Source of the DNA: Ochrobactrum sp. BTU1
GTDB lineage: Bacteria > Pseudomonadota > Alphaproteobacteria > Rhizobiales > Rhizobiaceae
Reading direction: 5' to 3'
Assembly (NCBI GenBank): GCA_018798825.1
Contig: CP076354.1
Coordinates: 1,426,001 to 1,490,000 of the forward strand
Length of the DNA: 64,000 bases
In this document: positions 28,200-40,223 of the stretch, one piece after another
How positions within the stretch are numbered: position 1 is the first letter of the stretch
Layout: each line of letters begins with the position of its first letter
Translations under genes and position numbers: made by a program
Notes under the pieces: model-generated
Told to the model about the DNA's origin: nothing
Database searches by the model: none
What the model saw: the letters and a program-made list of their open reading frames with translations, nothing else

Positions 28200-29522
28200 T
28201 CAAAAACTCTCTCTCAGCCATTGGCTGACACGTTGAATTCGCCCGCCCGTACCAGTCATAAGACCGGAGGAGGCTGCCTTCACGGACCGTTCTTCAATAC
28301 CTGCCACCTGAGGGTAGATCAGAAGACCAACGGTCGCGGAGAAAGCCGCACCCTTAGCCGCCTCAGGCAGTCCTGCTATTCCTAGAGGACGCCCGATTCG
28401 CACATTTCTTGCAAGAATCCGTCTGGCAGCTTCTGGCATTCCCGGCAGCTGGCTTGCGCCACCCGTCAGAACAACGCGCTTGCCAACGATATGTCCGAGG
28501 CCCGACTGATTCAGCCTGTCGCGAACCAGTTCCAATGTCTCTTCCACGCGTGCACGGATGATCCGCGTCAATACTGAGCGCGGATATTGATTGGGTACAT
28601 CACGCTCGTCATCGCCAATTGGCGGAACCGAGATCAGATCACGATCGTCAGCTGCACTTGGCAGCGCCGAACCGTACATGACCTTCAGACGCTCAGCATC
28701 TTCCATACGGGTGGAGAAGCCGCGCGCCACATCCATCGTGACGTGTGTTCCACCGATAGCTACAGCATCAGCGTGAATGAACTTGCCTTCGGAGAAGACG
28801 GAAATTGTTGTCGTGCCGCCGCCCATATCGATGCAGGCCGCACCCATTTCGGCTTCATCACCAACGAGAGCTGCGAGGCCGCTCGCATAAGGGGTCGCGA
28901 CGATTGCTTCGACTGACAGATGACAACGATTGATGCAAAGCTCGAGATTGCGCAGTGGAGCCGCATCAGCCGTCAGAACATGCATATCAACGCCGAGACT
29001 GTCACCCAGCATACCAAGCGGATCGCGGATACCGCGCTCACCGTCAAGCGTGTAGCCAACCGGCAGCGAGTGAACGAGGTGACGTTCAGCAGCAAGCGCC
29101 TGCTTGGCGCCTGCAGCCAGTACGCGGCGAATATCCGTCTGCTCAACTTCATGACCGCCGAGGTTGACGCTCGCGGTAAAGGTTTCGCTCTTGAGGCGAC
29201 CAGCAGAAATATTAACAATCAGGCTGTCGACAGTCAGGCCAGCCATGCGCTCTGCAGCATCAACCGCGAGACGGATGGACTGTTCAGCCGCATCGAGATC
29301 AATGATGACGCCAGACTTCACACCACGCGAACGCTGATGGCCAATGCCCAGCACTTCCATGCGGTGCGTGCGACCTGGCAGCAAAACGCCGCTTTCATGT
29401 GGACGCAGACGTGCGATCACGCAGGAGACCTTGCTTGAACCGACGTCCAGAACTGTGAGCAGGCGCACCTTGCGCCCTGCAGTTCCAACCTGTGATGAAC
29501 CTTTTCCGCCCAGAATACTCAT
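28200..29522 (-). CDS. ftsA: cell division protein FtsA
   Basis: This 440-residue actin-fold protein tethers FtsZ to the membrane and recruits the divisome. Landmarks are the phosphate-1 motif LTVLDVGSSKVSCVIA (near 25), the 1C subdomain (SLIVNISAGRLKSETF), DMGGGTTTISVF (phosphate 2, near 230), VVLTGGASQLPGMPEAARRIL (adenosine site), and the C-terminal amphipathic membrane helix RIQRVSQWLRESF. The ATG overlaps the ftsQ stop (ATGA, 29519-29522), which implies translational coupling. GGAAG precedes the start by about five bases. Confidence 0.96.
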   Translation of the reverse strand: MSILGGKGSSQVGTAGRKVRLLTVLDVGSSKVSCVIARLRPHESGVLLPGRTHRMEVLGIGHQRSRGVKSGVIIDLDAAEQSIRLAVDAAERMAGLTVDSLIVNISAGRLKSETFTASVNLGGHEVEQTDIRRVLAAGAKQALAAERHLVHSLPVGYTLDGERGIRDPLGMLGDSLGVDMHVLTADAAPLRNLELCINRCHLSVEAIVATPYASGLAALVGDEAEMGAACIDMGGGTTTISVFSEGKFIHADAVAIGGTHVTMDVARGFSTRMEDAERLKVMYGSALPSAADDRDLISVPPIGDDERDVPNQYPRSVLTRIIRARVEETLELVRDRLNQSGLGHIVGKRVVLTGGASQLPGMPEAARRILARNVRIGRPLGIAGLPEAAKGAAFSATVGLLIYPQVAGIEERSVKAASSGLMTGTGGRIQRVSQWLRESF

Positions 29523-30466
29523 ACGCGCTTCCCCGTGCGGGCTAATTCTTTTTTACGATCAGCCAAGAACTTCTGGCGCTGCTCCATGCCGCTTGCCGTC
29601 AGCTGAACCGTGACGCGATCATCAAGACGCATATCGACCGCAGCAATATCGCGGGACAGAAGATGCTTTTCGCTATCCAGGCGCTCGACTTCGGCGAGAG
29701 CCTTCATAGGCTCATCTTCCGGCAGCATGATACGAACGCCATTCTCCAGCAGAATATCCCAGCGGCGGTCAGCAACGAGGATATAGGCACGAACCTTGCC
29801 AGCAAGCGCCGGATAGGCCGCAACCTCGTCCACGAAGCCCTTAACGCGCTTTTCAGCACCCTCACCCACAACAAGCGGGAGAGCATTGTAACGGCCCGGA
29901 CGGAATGGGACGATGGTATCGCCTGCAGAATCAATCAAAGAGAGCTCCTGGCCATTCTGCCAGACGGCAAATGCCTTACGCTCTTCCAGAGAAACCAGCA
30001 GCGTACCAGGATAAACCTTACGCACTTCAGCACTTTCAACCCAAGGCAGCTTGGCGATAGCCTGACGCGCACCTTCAGCACTCATGCCGACCAGTGACGT
30101 CTCGCCATCCAGCTCAAGCTGACCGAGAATATCGATATCCGACGTTTCGTTGTTGCCAACGACCTTCACGTCTTCAATCGCAAAACCAAAAGTGGAAGCG
30201 GTTGCCTTGATCATATTTTCGGAATGACCACCGAGCACCATGCCGTAGATGCCGGTTGCTCCGAGAAATCCGAGCATACCAATCGTGCCAGCATAGCGCG
30301 GAACATTGATATTGCCCTGAAACATACGGACAGCGAAGCGGAAAGGCTTCCGCAGAAGGCGCGGCAGAACAAAGGCTGCACCCGATGCATCCCGCATCGT
30401 GCCCGAACGCCTATATTCCTGAGATCTGCCGTTCAACGCAAACAAGACGCGTCCTCCACCATCCAA
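29519..30466 (-). CDS. ftsQ: cell division protein FtsQ
   Basis: This bitopic membrane protein of about 308-315 residues links early and late divisome parts. A basic cytoplasmic N-terminus (about 1-60) is followed by one membrane helix ([22 protein letters not shown]). The periplasmic POTRA domain ([27 protein letters not shown]) and the FtsQ beta domain ([41 protein letters not shown]) come next. The gene begins inside the end of ddl. The ATG at 30466 is one candidate start. A TTG at 30445 has a much better ribosome site (GGAGG, seven bases upstream) and would give a 308-residue protein. The end overlaps the ftsA start by four bases. Confidence 0.93.
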   Translation of the reverse strand: MDGGGRVLFALNGRSQEYRRSGTMRDASGAAFVLPRLLRKPFRFAVRMFQGNINVPRYAGTIGMLGFLGATGIYGMVLGGHSENMIKATASTFGFAIEDVKVVGNNETSDIDILGQLELDGETSLVGMSAEGARQAIAKLPWVESAEVRKVYPGTLLVSLEERKAFAVWQNGQELSLIDSAGDTIVPFRPGRYNALPLVVGEGAEKRVKGFVDEVAAYPALAGKVRAYILVADRRWDILLENGVRIMLPEDEPMKALAEVERLDSEKHLLSRDIAAVDMRLDDRVTVQLTASGMEQRQKFLADRKKELARTGKRV

Positions 30467-31380
30467 CTCAACAATTCACCAAAAGAGATACCTGCCGCCT
30501 TCGCGATATCAGGTACGAGCGAGGTAGGAGTCATTCCCGGCTGGGTGTTAACTTCCAGCCAAATAACTTCGCCTTCTTCGGAAAAACGATCGTCGAAACG
30601 GAAGTCTGATCTGCTTACGCCCCGACACCCGATTGCCCGATGCGCCGTAAGGGCCATTGTTTGTATTTTTTGGTAAATATTTGGTAAAATTTTTGCCGGA
30701 CACACGTGAGTTGATGCGCCTGCAACATATTTTGAATCATAATCGTAGAACTGATGCCCCACTGGAATGATCTCGCAGACGTCCATCGCGCGATCACCCA
30801 TCACGGCGCAGGTCAATTCGCGGCCAGCGATGTATTTTTCGACCAGAACCTCGGCACCATAATTCCATTCAGCAGAGCTGATGATTTGCGGCGGGTGAGT
30901 CTGATCTTCCTTGACGATTACAACACCGAAGCTCGAACCTTCACGGACCGGCTTGACGACGTAAGGCGGCTTCATCGGATGCTCAGAACCGATTTCGAAA
31001 CGGTTGAGCAGAAGCGACGGCGCAACAGCTACACCTGCAGCAGACGCAACAGTCTTGGCACGATCCTTATCCATAGCGAGCGCTGAAGCCAGCACACCGG
31101 AATGCGTGTAAGGTATTTGAAGATATTCGAGAATGCCTTGGATCGTACCATCTTCGCCGAACGGGCCATGCAGCGCATTGAACGCAACATCAGGTTTCAG
31201 CTCAGCAAGAACACTCGCGACATCGCGACCAACATCAATGCGCGTCACGCGATAGCCGCACTCTTCAAGAGTTTGTGCACAGGCAGTTCCGGACGAGAGA
31301 CTGACTGGACGCTCCGATGAGAAGCCACCCATCAAAACGGCAACATGCTTTCCAGCCTTCTGTCCAGCCATGTCAGTCAT
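30433..31380 (-). CDS. ddl: D-alanine--D-alanine ligase
   Basis: This 315-residue ATP-grasp enzyme joins two D-alanines for the peptidoglycan stem. Visible are [19 protein letters not shown] (N-terminal), [37 protein letters not shown], the ATP-binding [16 protein letters not shown], and the metal-ligand region [24 protein letters not shown]. It is the first gene of the ddl-ftsQ-ftsA-ftsZ segment, and its end overlaps the start of ftsQ by 13-34 bases depending on which ftsQ start is used. A spacer with a terminator for murB lies upstream, so this segment probably has its own promoter. Confidence 0.95.
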   Translation of the reverse strand: MTDMAGQKAGKHVAVLMGGFSSERPVSLSSGTACAQTLEECGYRVTRIDVGRDVASVLAELKPDVAFNALHGPFGEDGTIQGILEYLQIPYTHSGVLASALAMDKDRAKTVASAAGVAVAPSLLLNRFEIGSEHPMKPPYVVKPVREGSSFGVVIVKEDQTHPPQIISSAEWNYGAEVLVEKYIAGRELTCAVMGDRAMDVCEIIPVGHQFYDYDSKYVAGASTHVCPAKILPNIYQKIQTMALTAHRAIGCRGVSRSDFRFDDRFSEEGEVIWLEVNTQPGMTPTSLVPDIAKAAGISFGELLSWMVEDASCLR

Positions 31381-31492
31381 CCCCTCTGCGCATCCCCTGC
31401 GCTCGAATCAAAAATAGAATCTGGATAGTCCGGCGACACAAGCCGCAGACACCCAAGTCAGGAAAACCCTGACGAATCAAATCACTGTACGG

Positions 31493-31500
31493 TTAACCAT
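31493..31500 (+). promoter_or_regulatory. CtrA-type half-site upstream of ddl-ftsQAZ
   Basis: TTAACCAT, the half-site consensus of the alphaproteobacterial cell-cycle regulator CtrA, lies about 112 bases upstream of the ddl start. The second half (GAAT after seven bases) is degenerate. In Caulobacter CtrA controls division genes including ftsQA, so the position is sensible, but an 8-base motif can occur by chance. Confidence 0.35.
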
Positions 31501-31574
31501 AAAGAATCAGAGAGTTGATTCCGTGGCAAGCCCCTATCAAAAGGGGAGCAACTTACGGAGCGCTCAACAAGCGC

Positions 31575-31611
31575 AAAAAAGCCCGGAATTTCAGTAGGAA
31601 ATCCAGGCTTC
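31575..31611 (-). terminator. terminator of the rsmH-murB operon
   Basis: Reading the minus strand just after the murB stop, AAGCCTGGATTTC pairs, with one bulge-like mismatch, with GAAATTCCGGGCTT around a CTACT loop and runs into TTTTTT (31580-31575). This is a classic intrinsic terminator and divides the dcw cluster into two transcription segments. Confidence 0.75.
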
Positions 31612-31617
31612 TTAAAA

Positions 31618-32580
31618 TTAGACTTTTTGCAAGAATTCTTTCACTTCTTCCCCTTCGCGGAACAAGCCAAGCCGCTTGATCTCCCAATGAAGGCGAATAC
31701 CTGAATTCTCATAAACTTTAGCGCGAACAGTTTCGCCGAGCGTTTCAAGGTCATGGCCGGTCGCATTTCCGGTATTGATCATGAAATTGCAGTGCATCTC
31801 AGACATCTGCGCGCCACCAACACGCAGGCCGCGACAGCCCGCCTTGTCGATTTCTTTCCACGCAGATGTGCCTTCAGGATTCTTGAAGGTTGAGCCACCG
31901 GTTTTTTCGCGCACAGGCTGAACCGTTTCACGGTGATTCTGCACCTCGTCCATGGCTTTCTGAATTTCTTCACGGTCGCCCGGAATACCTTCAAACAGAG
32001 CCGAGGTGAAAATCAGATCAGGCGACGCTGAGGAATGCCGATATGCATAACCCATATCCGCATTGGACAGGACATGCAGTTCACCCTTGCGATCAAGCGC
32101 ACGCACTTCCACAACGCGCTCACGCGTCTCAACGCCATTGGCACCGGCATTCATGCGCAGAGCGCCGCCAATGCCCCCGGGAATGCCGTGGTAGAAATGA
32201 AAGCCACTCAGACCCGCTTCAAGTGCTGCCGCTGCCACGCGCTTATCCGGCGTCGCAGTCCCTGCCCTGAGCCGGGTTTCGGAAACACGTTCGACTTCGC
32301 CGAAACCCTTGGCCGATAGCCTGACAATAAAACCTGGAATGCCACCGTCACGCACCAGAAGATTGGAGCCGATACCTACAACCAGAAGCGGAATCTCTTC
32401 TGGCACAGCTTTCAGAAATTCCGACAGATCTTCTTCATCAGCAGGCTGAAACAGAACCTGCGCAGGACCACCGGCACGGAACCACGTAATCTTGTCCATG
32501 CCGGTATCCGGCATCATCCGGCCGCGAAGACCGGAAAGCCTGCCAGCAAGCTTCTTGAGAAGCGTTTCGCCGCTTTCCAT
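31618..32580 (-). CDS. murB: UDP-N-acetylenolpyruvoylglucosamine reductase
   Basis: This 320-residue FAD enzyme makes UDP-MurNAc with NADPH. FAD-binding parts are [22 protein letters not shown] (near 30) and [24 protein letters not shown]. The substrate/catalytic region has [22 protein letters not shown] and the catalytic Ser loop [26 protein letters not shown]. The C-terminus carries the catalytic Glu region ([13 protein letters not shown]). It is a type I MurB. Its ATG shares a base with the murC stop (TAATG). It is the last gene before the terminator. Confidence 0.95.
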   Translation of the reverse strand: MESGETLLKKLAGRLSGLRGRMMPDTGMDKITWFRAGGPAQVLFQPADEEDLSEFLKAVPEEIPLLVVGIGSNLLVRDGGIPGFIVRLSAKGFGEVERVSETRLRAGTATPDKRVAAAALEAGLSGFHFYHGIPGGIGGALRMNAGANGVETRERVVEVRALDRKGELHVLSNADMGYAYRHSSASPDLIFTSALFEGIPGDREEIQKAMDEVQNHRETVQPVREKTGGSTFKNPEGTSAWKEIDKAGCRGLRVGGAQMSEMHCNFMINTGNATGHDLETLGETVRAKVYENSGIRLHWEIKRLGLFREGEEVKEFLQKV

Positions 32581-33986
32581 TACTTTGCACCCTGTTCAGC
32601 CAATTCTTTTGGCAATGCATAAGCCCACTGTGTAATGTTGCCTGCACCGAGGCAAACCACGAAATCACCAGGCTCTGCAATAGAAGCCACCAACGGCGCC
32701 AATGCTTCAGGGCCGCTTGCATAACGTGCATCGCGATGACCAGCAGTCTTGATGCGCGACACGAGCGTTTCCGAGTTCACACCTTCAATCGGGTCTTCGC
32801 CAGCTGTGTAAACCGGTGTTACGATAACCGTGTCGGCATCATTGAAGCACGCTGCAAACTCATCAAACAGGCTGTGAAGGCGTGTATAGCGGTGCGGCTG
32901 AACAATGCCGATTACTCGACCTTTGGTTGCTTCGCGTGCTGCTTTCAGAACAGCTCGAATTTCAACCGGATGGTGGCCGTAGTCATCGAAAATTTCGACA
33001 CCATTCCAGGAGCCGGTATGAGTGAAGCGACGCTTGACCCCACCGAATGCACCCAAACCACGACGGATATCGTCGGCTGTTATGCCAAGTTCATTTGCGA
33101 CTGCAATCGCTGCCGTTGCGTTTGAAACATTGTGCATACCCGGCATCGGCAGGCGGAGATCCTTGATCTCAACCGTATCGCCCTTGCGTGAGCGGATCAG
33201 CACGTCAAACAGGCTCGTTGCGCCATCCATGCGATGATTAACAAAGCGGACATCCGCCTGCGGGTTCTGACCATAGGTGATGATGCGACGATCTTCGATG
33301 CGGCTTACCAGAGCCTGCACTTCAGGATGGTCAAGACACATCACGCCAAAGCCATAGAACGGCACGTTCTCGACAAACTGCGCAAAAGCTGCACGTACAT
33401 TGTCGAAATTGCCGTAGTGATCCAGATGTTCAGGATCGATGTTGGTAACAACCGCAATATCGGCTGGCAGTTTCAGGAAGGTGCCATCGCTTTCATCGGC
33501 TTCAACAACCATCCAGTCACCATCGCCCATACGAGCATTGGTGCCATAGGCATTGATAATGCCGCCATTGATGACTGTGGGATCGAGATGACCTGCATCG
33601 AGCAAAGCTGCAACCATCGATGTGGTCGTGGTTTTGCCATGTGTGCCGCCGATAGCAACCGCACGACGGAAGCGCATCAGCTCGGCCAGCATTTCAGCGC
33701 GGCGAACAATCGGCAGAAGCTTTTCGCGGGCGGCAGCCAATTCCGGATTGGTTTTCTTGATGGCAGTCGAAACGACGATGACTTCCGCATCGCCAAGATT
33801 CTCGGCCTTATGACCGACAAAGACCTCAATGCCCTTCTCGCGTAGACGCTGCACATTGGCGCTGTCCGACTGATCAGAACCCTGAACCTTATAGCCAAGA
33901 TTGTGCAGCACTTCCGCGATACCGCTCATGCCAATGCCGCCGATCCCGATAAAATGGACAAGCCCGATGTTGAGCGGCATTTTCAT
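32580..33986 (-). CDS. murC: UDP-N-acetylmuramate--L-alanine ligase
   Basis: This 468-residue ATP-dependent Mur ligase adds L-Ala to UDP-MurNAc. The N-terminal substrate domain starts [23 protein letters not shown]. The ATP loop is [19 protein letters not shown] (near 115). The central [12 protein letters not shown] and [12 protein letters not shown] are metal and catalytic regions. The C-terminal domain holds [21 protein letters not shown] and [14 protein letters not shown]. It overlaps murG by four bases (ATGA) and murB by one, so translation is coupled on both sides. Confidence 0.96.
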   Translation of the reverse strand: MKMPLNIGLVHFIGIGGIGMSGIAEVLHNLGYKVQGSDQSDSANVQRLREKGIEVFVGHKAENLGDAEVIVVSTAIKKTNPELAAAREKLLPIVRRAEMLAELMRFRRAVAIGGTHGKTTTTSMVAALLDAGHLDPTVINGGIINAYGTNARMGDGDWMVVEADESDGTFLKLPADIAVVTNIDPEHLDHYGNFDNVRAAFAQFVENVPFYGFGVMCLDHPEVQALVSRIEDRRIITYGQNPQADVRFVNHRMDGATSLFDVLIRSRKGDTVEIKDLRLPMPGMHNVSNATAAIAVANELGITADDIRRGLGAFGGVKRRFTHTGSWNGVEIFDDYGHHPVEIRAVLKAAREATKGRVIGIVQPHRYTRLHSLFDEFAACFNDADTVIVTPVYTAGEDPIEGVNSETLVSRIKTAGHRDARYASGPEALAPLVASIAEPGDFVVCLGAGNITQWAYALPKELAEQGAK

Positions 33987-35110
33987 GGCCGAGTTCCTTC
34001 TTTCAATTCCTGAACTGATTTTCCTGCTGCAATAGCCTCTGCAAGATCGGCAAGCAACTGCGCGGCATCAGGCTTCCCAACGCTTTTCGCAGCTTTTGCC
34101 TGTTGCTCAAGCCTTTCTGGCTGATTAATCGCTGCGCTAATGATGCTGGCCAATCGTTCTGGCGTAAGTTCAGCCTGCCGAACCACATCACAACCGCCTG
34201 CCGCAGCAAGAGCCGCCGCATTCGCCGCCTGATCATGATCAAGCGCATGTGGAAACGGCACCAGCATGGCCGGACGGCCAATCGCTGCGATTTCTGAAAC
34301 GGTAGAAGCTCCCGAACGCGAAATCACAAAATGCGCGTCGGCAATACGGGCTGGCATATCGTTGAAGAACGGCGCGACATCAGCCGGAACGCGCAGATTC
34401 TGATATGCGGCACGAACAGCGGCCTCATCCTCTTTACGCGCCTGCTGGGTAATCAGCAGCCTTGCGCGTTCGCTCTCGGGCAAAAGCGCAATTGCTTCTG
34501 GGATCGCATTTGAGAAAAACTGTGCGCCCTGACTGCCACCAAATACCAGAAGGCGAAAACGCTGACCCTCTTTGGCCGGCCTATAAGGCGTGTTGGCAGC
34601 AGCAAGCACTGGCGGGCGAACCGGATTGCCGGTCGCAACAATCTTGTCAGCGAACGCACCGCTTGTTTCTGGCAGAAACCCGCCAGCAATCGCTTTCACG
34701 CGTCCGGCCAGCCCCTTATTGGCACGGCCCATGACAGCGTTCTGCTCATGCACCATTGTCGGGATACCCATACTGCTCGCAGCATAAAGCGGCGGCAATG
34801 TTGGGTAGCCACCGAAACCAGCAACCAGCTTCGGTTTCAGACGACGAAATAGTTTGCGGCTGTCGAGATTACCCTGCCACAGCGACCACAATGTGCGTGC
34901 CAGCGCAATCGGATTGCGCCCTGCAATGGTTGCTGAACGGATCACATGCACATGGTCTTCTGCAAAGGCACCGGCAAAACGCTGCGCGCGTGCATCCGTT
35001 GCCAGATGCACATCCCAGCCGCGAGACTTCAGTTCGTGCGCCAGTGCTTCAGCTGGAAACAGATGGCCGCCTGTTCCCCCGGCGGCCAATACAATTACGC
35101 CTTTTCCCAT
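33983..35110 (-). CDS. murG: UDP-GlcNAc:undecaprenyl-PP-MurNAc-pentapeptide GlcNAc transferase
   Basis: This 375-residue peripheral membrane glycosyltransferase (GT28) turns lipid I into lipid II. Family motifs are [21 protein letters not shown] at the N-terminus, [14 protein letters not shown] (near 92), [40 protein letters not shown] (near 190), the UDP site [36 protein letters not shown] (near 260). It sits between ftsW and murC, overlapping the latter by four bases. Confidence 0.96.
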   Translation of the reverse strand: MGKGVIVLAAGGTGGHLFPAEALAHELKSRGWDVHLATDARAQRFAGAFAEDHVHVIRSATIAGRNPIALARTLWSLWQGNLDSRKLFRRLKPKLVAGFGGYPTLPPLYAASSMGIPTMVHEQNAVMGRANKGLAGRVKAIAGGFLPETSGAFADKIVATGNPVRPPVLAAANTPYRPAKEGQRFRLLVFGGSQGAQFFSNAIPEAIALLPESERARLLITQQARKEDEAAVRAAYQNLRVPADVAPFFNDMPARIADAHFVISRSGASTVSEIAAIGRPAMLVPFPHALDHDQAANAAALAAAGGCDVVRQAELTPERLASIISAAINQPERLEQQAKAAKSVGKPDAAQLLADLAEAIAAGKSVQELKEGTRP

Positions 35111-35117
35111 AGTCCCC

Positions 35118-36266
35118 TCACAAAGCCGGAATGCGCTCGCCCATGCTGACCGTATGCGTCATACGCGCTTCCGGACGACGGCGTGTCAGTGCCAGCAAGA
35201 TGCCCATTGTGATCGCAATAGCAACGAGCGAAGAGCCGCCATAGGAAATAAACGGCAGGGTCATGCCCTTGGCAGGCATCAGATGCAGATTAACCGCCAT
35301 GTTGATGATCGACTGGAAGCCGAACAGGATCACGATGCCGGAAACAGCGAGACGTGTGAAAGCATCGCGCTCACGCAGCGCAATCGACAGTCCGCGGATC
35401 ACAATAAACGCGAAAAGCGCCATGATGATCATGCAGAGAATGATGCCGTATTCTTCTGCGGCAACCGAGAAAATAAAGTCGGTATGGCTATCCGGGATGA
35501 TACGCTTGACGGTGCCTTCACCTGGTCCCTGACCGAACCAGCCGCCACGCAGAATGGCTTCGCGCCCCGCATCAACCTGGAATGTATCACCTTCACCGGT
35601 CATGAAGCGGTTAACACGGCCCGCAACGTGATCGAGCGTCATGTAAGCACCAAAGGCACCGACAACCGCTATCCCGCCAAGGACCAGAATCCAGAACATC
35701 GGCAGACCGGCGAGGAAGAACATCGCGCCCCATGTGCCGGTGGTGAGCATTGTCTGACCAAAGTCAGGCTGCAGCATCAACAGACCAGCAGTCACACAGA
35801 ACAGCATCATCGCCAGAAAATAGCCCGGCATCTCACCGCCGCGTTCGCGCTCGGAGAAAAGCCATGCGCAGATGACCACAAAAGCGGGTTTCATGAACTC
35901 GGAGGGCTGAATGGAAATGCCTGCAAGACTGACCCAACGGCGCGCACCCTTGATCTCGATACCGACGAAAAGTGCTGCTGCCATCAGAAACAGCGAGGCG
36001 CAGAGCAGGATCAGCGCAAAGCGCCTGATCTGGCGTGGCGACAGGAACGAGACGCCAATCATCACGGCAACAGCCGGGATCATGAAGAAAGTCTGTCGTT
36101 CCACGAAATGGAAGCTATTAAGGCCAATGCGCTGCGCAACGGCAGGGCTTGCAGCAAAGGACAACAGCACACCAAGCCCCATCAGGGCCAGACATGCAGC
36201 CAGAAAGTAACGGTCGATTGTCCACCACCAATTGGCGACAGCACCACGGTCAACACGACTTACCAT
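35118..36266 (-). CDS. ftsW: SEDS peptidoglycan polymerase FtsW
   Basis: This 382-residue membrane protein with about ten helices is the septal glycan polymerase that works with FtsI. SEDS landmarks are [27 protein letters not shown], the segment [24 protein letters not shown] with the conserved [15 protein letters not shown] (catalytic-region Asp), [14 protein letters not shown], and the C-terminal [26 protein letters not shown]. Its ATG shares one base with the murD stop at 36266. The murG start follows its stop by seven bases. Confidence 0.95.
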   Translation of the reverse strand: MVSRVDRGAVANWWWTIDRYFLAACLALMGLGVLLSFAASPAVAQRIGLNSFHFVERQTFFMIPAVAVMIGVSFLSPRQIRRFALILLCASLFLMAAALFVGIEIKGARRWVSLAGISIQPSEFMKPAFVVICAWLFSERERGGEMPGYFLAMMLFCVTAGLLMLQPDFGQTMLTTGTWGAMFFLAGLPMFWILVLGGIAVVGAFGAYMTLDHVAGRVNRFMTGEGDTFQVDAGREAILRGGWFGQGPGEGTVKRIIPDSHTDFIFSVAAEEYGIILCMIIMALFAFIVIRGLSIALRERDAFTRLAVSGIVILFGFQSIINMAVNLHLMPAKGMTLPFISYGGSSLVAIAITMGILLALTRRRPEARMTHTVSMGERIPAL

Positions 36267-37669
36267 CAGCTTTCCCCTCTCATTGGCTCAATACCCGGGA
36301 GCGCAAGCACGGCGTTGCGGAATGCATCGCCGCGTTTCTCAAAATTCTGGAACTGGTCGAAGCTCGCACAAGCTGGCGAAAGCAGAACCACAGGTTCGCT
36401 TGCTGCATCATTGCCTGCATCGCGTGCAGCATGTTCAACTGCAACAGCCAGAGTGTCGGAAATCTCAAATGTCACCGCGTCGCCCAGCGTCGCAGCAAAC
36501 TGCGCCGCAGCCTCACCAATCAGATAGGCTTTGGTAATGCGCGGGAAGAACTCCGATAAAGCGCTGATACCGCCAGCCTTGGGTACACCGCCAGCGATCC
36601 AGTAAATATGGTTCGCAAAAGACGACAGCGCAGGCGCGGTTGCTTCGGCATTGGTTGCTTTGGAATCATTGACGAACAGAACCTTGCCGCGATGACCAAC
36701 CTGTTCCATGCGATGCGCAAGACCGGGGAAGCTTTTCAAACCTGCACGAATTTCTTCAATCGAAAGGCCGACCGACAAACAGGCCACGATTGCAGCCAAC
36801 GCGTTCTGCGCATTATGCGCGCCGCGCAGCGAACCAATTCCGTCCAGTGAAGCGAGTTCTTCAACCTTGCCGCTCAATGTCGAATAGAGCTTTGCACCTT
36901 CAGCGAATGCACCGTTCTCAAGGCGCTTATCCTTGGAAATACGTGCGACTTTTACGCCCTTGTTTTCAAGACGATCCGCAATGCTCCCGCAATATTCATC
37001 GTCCACACCAACGATTGCCACACCGCTTTTGTCAACAAGCCGCTGCTTAATGGCAGCATAGTTTTCCATGGAGCCATGGCGGTCGAGATGATCAGGCGTA
37101 AGATTGAGAAGAATACCAGCAGTAGGATTGAGCGACGGTGCCAGATCAATCTGGTAGGACGAGCACTCGACCACATAGAAACGATCCGGTGCGGGCGCTT
37201 CCAATGTAAGGATCGCCGTGCCGATATTGCCGCCGAGCTGCATGTCGCGGCCCGAAGCCTTGATGATATGCGCAATCAGCGCGGTCGTAGTGGATTTGCC
37301 GTTCGTGCCGGTGATGGCGATAAACGGACAATCCGGCGCAATATGATTGCGTTCACGCACGAAAAGCTCAACATCGCCGATAATCTCGACACCGGCAGCA
37401 TGAGCGAGATCAACTGTCCAGTGTGGCTTGGGATGGGTCAGCGGTACGCCGGGGGAAAGCACAAAAGCAGCGAACTGCGACCAGTCCGCTTGCCTCAAAT
37501 CGCCAGTCGCTATACCCGCGCTCTGTGCGCGGGCAACACTGTCGGGATTATCATCCCAGGCAATGATCTTCGCTCCACCCGCCACAATGGCCTTGGCGGT
37601 AGCGATGCCCGACCCACCCAGTCCGAAGAGGGCTACAGTCTTATCTTTAAGGGCGGTGATCGGGATCAT
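36266..37669 (-). CDS. murD: UDP-N-acetylmuramoyl-L-alanine--D-glutamate ligase
   Basis: This 467-residue Mur ligase adds D-Glu. Landmarks are the N-terminal [21 protein letters not shown], the ATP loop [19 protein letters not shown] (near 118), [23 protein letters not shown], the metal region [36 protein letters not shown] (near 315), and [24 protein letters not shown] at the C-terminus. It lies between mraY (12 bases before) and ftsW (one-base overlap). Confidence 0.96.
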   Translation of the reverse strand: MIPITALKDKTVALFGLGGSGIATAKAIVAGGAKIIAWDDNPDSVARAQSAGIATGDLRQADWSQFAAFVLSPGVPLTHPKPHWTVDLAHAAGVEIIGDVELFVRERNHIAPDCPFIAITGTNGKSTTTALIAHIIKASGRDMQLGGNIGTAILTLEAPAPDRFYVVECSSYQIDLAPSLNPTAGILLNLTPDHLDRHGSMENYAAIKQRLVDKSGVAIVGVDDEYCGSIADRLENKGVKVARISKDKRLENGAFAEGAKLYSTLSGKVEELASLDGIGSLRGAHNAQNALAAIVACLSVGLSIEEIRAGLKSFPGLAHRMEQVGHRGKVLFVNDSKATNAEATAPALSSFANHIYWIAGGVPKAGGISALSEFFPRITKAYLIGEAAAQFAATLGDAVTFEISDTLAVAVEHAARDAGNDAASEPVVLLSPACASFDQFQNFEKRGDAFRNAVLALPGIEPMRGES

Positions 37670-37681
37670 TCTGCGTGCCTG

Positions 37682-38764
37682 TTATCTGAGCTTCAATGTG
37701 GAAAGGCCGATCATGGCGAGGATAATTGCCACGATCCAGAAACGGATCACGACCTGGCTCTCCGTCCAGCCTTTCTTTTCAAAATGATGATGAATTGGTG
37801 CCATCAGGAAGACGCGCTTGCCGGTGAGTTTGAACGAACCAACCTGAATGATGACCGAGAGTGCTTCAACCACAAACAAACCACCGATGATGGCAAGAAC
37901 GATTTCGTGCTTGGTTGCAACCGCAACCGTGCCGAGCATCCCGCCGAGCGCCAGCGAACCCGTGTCACCCATGAAGATTGCAGCAGGCGGTGCATTGAAC
38001 CAGAGGAAGCCAAGGCCTGCGCCGATAACAGCGCCCAGTACAACGGCCAGTTCACCCGTACCCGGAACAAAATGGATTTGCAGGTAATCGGCAAAGATCG
38101 CATTACCCGAAAGGTAGGCGATGAAGCCGAACGAGGCCGCAGCAACCATCACAGGCACAATCGCAAGACCATCAAGACCGTCAGTCAGGTTTACCGCATT
38201 GCCGGCGCCAACCATGACGAAGGCTGCCAATGGAATGAAGAACCAGCCGAGGTTCAGAACAAACTGCTTTACGAACGGGAACGTCAGCGATGAGGAAAAC
38301 GGCTCCTGTCCTGCCCGCATGATGATGAAGGCTGCAATCGCCGCAATCAGAAACTCGATGCCCAGACGCGATTTACCGGAAAAGCCTTTATCCGACTGTT
38401 TCGTGACCTTGAGATAGTCGTCGTAAAAGCCGATTGCACCAAAACCAACTGTGACCATCAGCACGACCCAGACATAGACGCTGGCGAGATTAGCCCAGAA
38501 GAAGCAGGAGACCAGAATACCGGTCATAATCATCAGACCGCCCATGGTGGGCGTACCAGCTTTCTTGAAGTGGGTCTGAGGGCCATCAGCACGGATCGGC
38601 TGACCTTTTCCCTGTCGCGCGCGCAGCGAATTGATGATCGCAGGGCCGAACAAGAACACGATCAACGCCGAGGTAATCATCGCCCCGCCAGTGCGGAACG
38701 TGATGTAGCGGAACACGTTAAACGGTGTCACATGCTCGGCGAAGATTGAAAGAAGCATCAACAT
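37682..38764 (-). CDS. mraY: phospho-N-acetylmuramoyl-pentapeptide transferase
   Basis: This 360-residue integral membrane enzyme with ten helices transfers phospho-MurNAc-pentapeptide to undecaprenyl phosphate, giving lipid I. Motifs are [15 protein letters not shown], the Asp-rich site [16 protein letters not shown] (near 117), [14 protein letters not shown] (near 195), [13 protein letters not shown] (near 265), and the nucleotide-site [23 protein letters not shown] (near 325). It sits between murF and murD with short gaps. Confidence 0.96.
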   Translation of the reverse strand: MLMLLSIFAEHVTPFNVFRYITFRTGGAMITSALIVFLFGPAIINSLRARQGKGQPIRADGPQTHFKKAGTPTMGGLMIMTGILVSCFFWANLASVYVWVVLMVTVGFGAIGFYDDYLKVTKQSDKGFSGKSRLGIEFLIAAIAAFIIMRAGQEPFSSSLTFPFVKQFVLNLGWFFIPLAAFVMVGAGNAVNLTDGLDGLAIVPVMVAAASFGFIAYLSGNAIFADYLQIHFVPGTGELAVVLGAVIGAGLGFLWFNAPPAAIFMGDTGSLALGGMLGTVAVATKHEIVLAIIGGLFVVEALSVIIQVGSFKLTGKRVFLMAPIHHHFEKKGWTESQVVIRFWIVAIILAMIGLSTLKLR

Positions 38765-38789
38765 GCTGAGAAAAATCCCTCAAAAACTG

Positions 38790-40223
38790 CTACTCGGCAG
38801 GCACCACTGGCGGAAACTGATTGGTAAGCGCCTTGACGATCTTAGAAAAGCCAATCCCCTTGGATGACTTCACCATGACAACATCGCCGGGACGCACAGC
38901 CTTCGTCACCAGCGGCAACAATTCATCGGTGCTCTGCCTGTATTCGACGCTAATTTCAACCGGCAAGGCATTTTTGAGCACCGACATTTCGCGTCCGCCG
39001 ATATAAAGCACGTTCACTTCCGCATCGACGATGGGGCGTGCAAGATCGGCATGAAGCTTTCCAGACTGACGGCCAAGCTCCAGCATATCGCCCAGAATTG
39101 CGATACGACGACCCCGCGGGCCTTCAGGCGGCGTTGCATGAAGCAGCGACAGCGATGCACGCATCGAGGTCGGGTTTGCATTGTAGCTTTCATCGATCAG
39201 CGTGAAGGAACCGCCATCCGGATGCTCCAGAACATGACGCGCGCCGCGTCCGCCTTCAGCAGTCAAAGTTGCCATGGCAATGGCAACCTTTGCCATATCT
39301 GCACCAACGAGATGGGCCGCGCCAAGTACAGCAAGCATATTCTGCACGATATGGCGTCCCGGCATGCCGACTTTTACAACAGCTTCTTCGTTACCGATCT
39401 TGACCGTCATGCATGAGCAGGTAGGATGCATTTTCACTTCGCGCAGGCGATATTGGGAACGCGCATTTTCGCCGAAGGTGACGATATGCTCGACGCCTGC
39501 CTTTTCGGCGAGTTCTTCAAGCTGCTTGAAGCGCTTGTCGTCGCGATTGAGAAGCGCATAACCACCCGGCACAACACCTTCAAAAATCTCGGCTTTTGCC
39601 ACTGCGATTTCTTCGAGATTTGCAAAGTGACCAAGATGTGCCGGTGCGATCAACGTTATGAGCGCCACATGCGGGCGAACCATCTTAACCAGCGGCCGGA
39701 TTTCGTCGTGGTGGTTCATGCCAATTTCAAACACACCATAATCGGTATCGGCTGGCATACCGGCGAGTGTCAGCGGCACGCCCCAATGATTGTTAAACGA
39801 CGCAACCGACGCATGGACCTTGCCTGAATCGGCCAGCACATGACGCAGCGCTTCCTTGGTCGTCGTTTTACCGACAGAACCGGTAACAGCAATGATCTGG
39901 GCTTTGGAGCGATCACCCGAGGCAATACCGAGCTTGATCAAGGCTTCAAGCACGTCTTCAACCACGATCATCGGAACCTTGAGATTGCCGAGAGCCGGAA
40001 GACGGGATTCGTTGACGACCAGAAGACCAGCACCAGCTGCCATGGCAGCCGTTGCAAAATCATGTCCATCAAACAATTCGCCTTTGATTGCAAAGAAAGC
40101 TTCGCCCTCTTTCAGCGTACGGCTATCGATAGAAATCCCGGTGATACCCGCAGGCAACGTACCAAAAGGCCGGCCTTCCATGGCCTCCACCATATCGGCA
40201 GATGTCCAAAGCCAGTCACTCAT
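38790..40223 (-). CDS. murF: UDP-MurNAc-tripeptide--D-alanyl-D-alanine ligase
   Basis: This 477-residue Mur ligase adds D-Ala-D-Ala, completing the pentapeptide. The N-terminal domain has [29 protein letters not shown]. The ATP loop is [19 protein letters not shown] (near 113). [23 protein letters not shown] and [21 protein letters not shown] are the catalytic and metal parts, and [21 protein letters not shown] marks the C-terminal domain. Its start overlaps the murE stop by four bases. Confidence 0.96.
   Translation of the reverse strand: MSDWLWTSADMVEAMEGRPFGTLPAGITGISIDSRTLKEGEAFFAIKGELFDGHDFATAAMAAGAGLLVVNESRLPALGNLKVPMIVVEDVLEALIKLGIASGDRSKAQIIAVTGSVGKTTTKEALRHVLADSGKVHASVASFNNHWGVPLTLAGMPADTDYGVFEIGMNHHDEIRPLVKMVRPHVALITLIAPAHLGHFANLEEIAVAKAEIFEGVVPGGYALLNRDDKRFKQLEELAEKAGVEHIVTFGENARSQYRLREVKMHPTCSCMTVKIGNEEAVVKVGMPGRHIVQNMLAVLGAAHLVGADMAKVAIAMATLTAEGGRGARHVLEHPDGGSFTLIDESYNANPTSMRASLSLLHATPPEGPRGRRIAILGDMLELGRQSGKLHADLARPIVDAEVNVLYIGGREMSVLKNALPVEISVEYRQSTDELLPLVTKAVRPGDVVMVKSSKGIGFSKIVKALTNQFPPVVPAE

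Noticed and set aside
34854-36527. 557-codon open frame antisense to murG/ftsW/murD
   Set aside because: It is His/Arg/Gln-rich shadow sequence spanning three genes on the other strand, with no start signal and no family resemblance.
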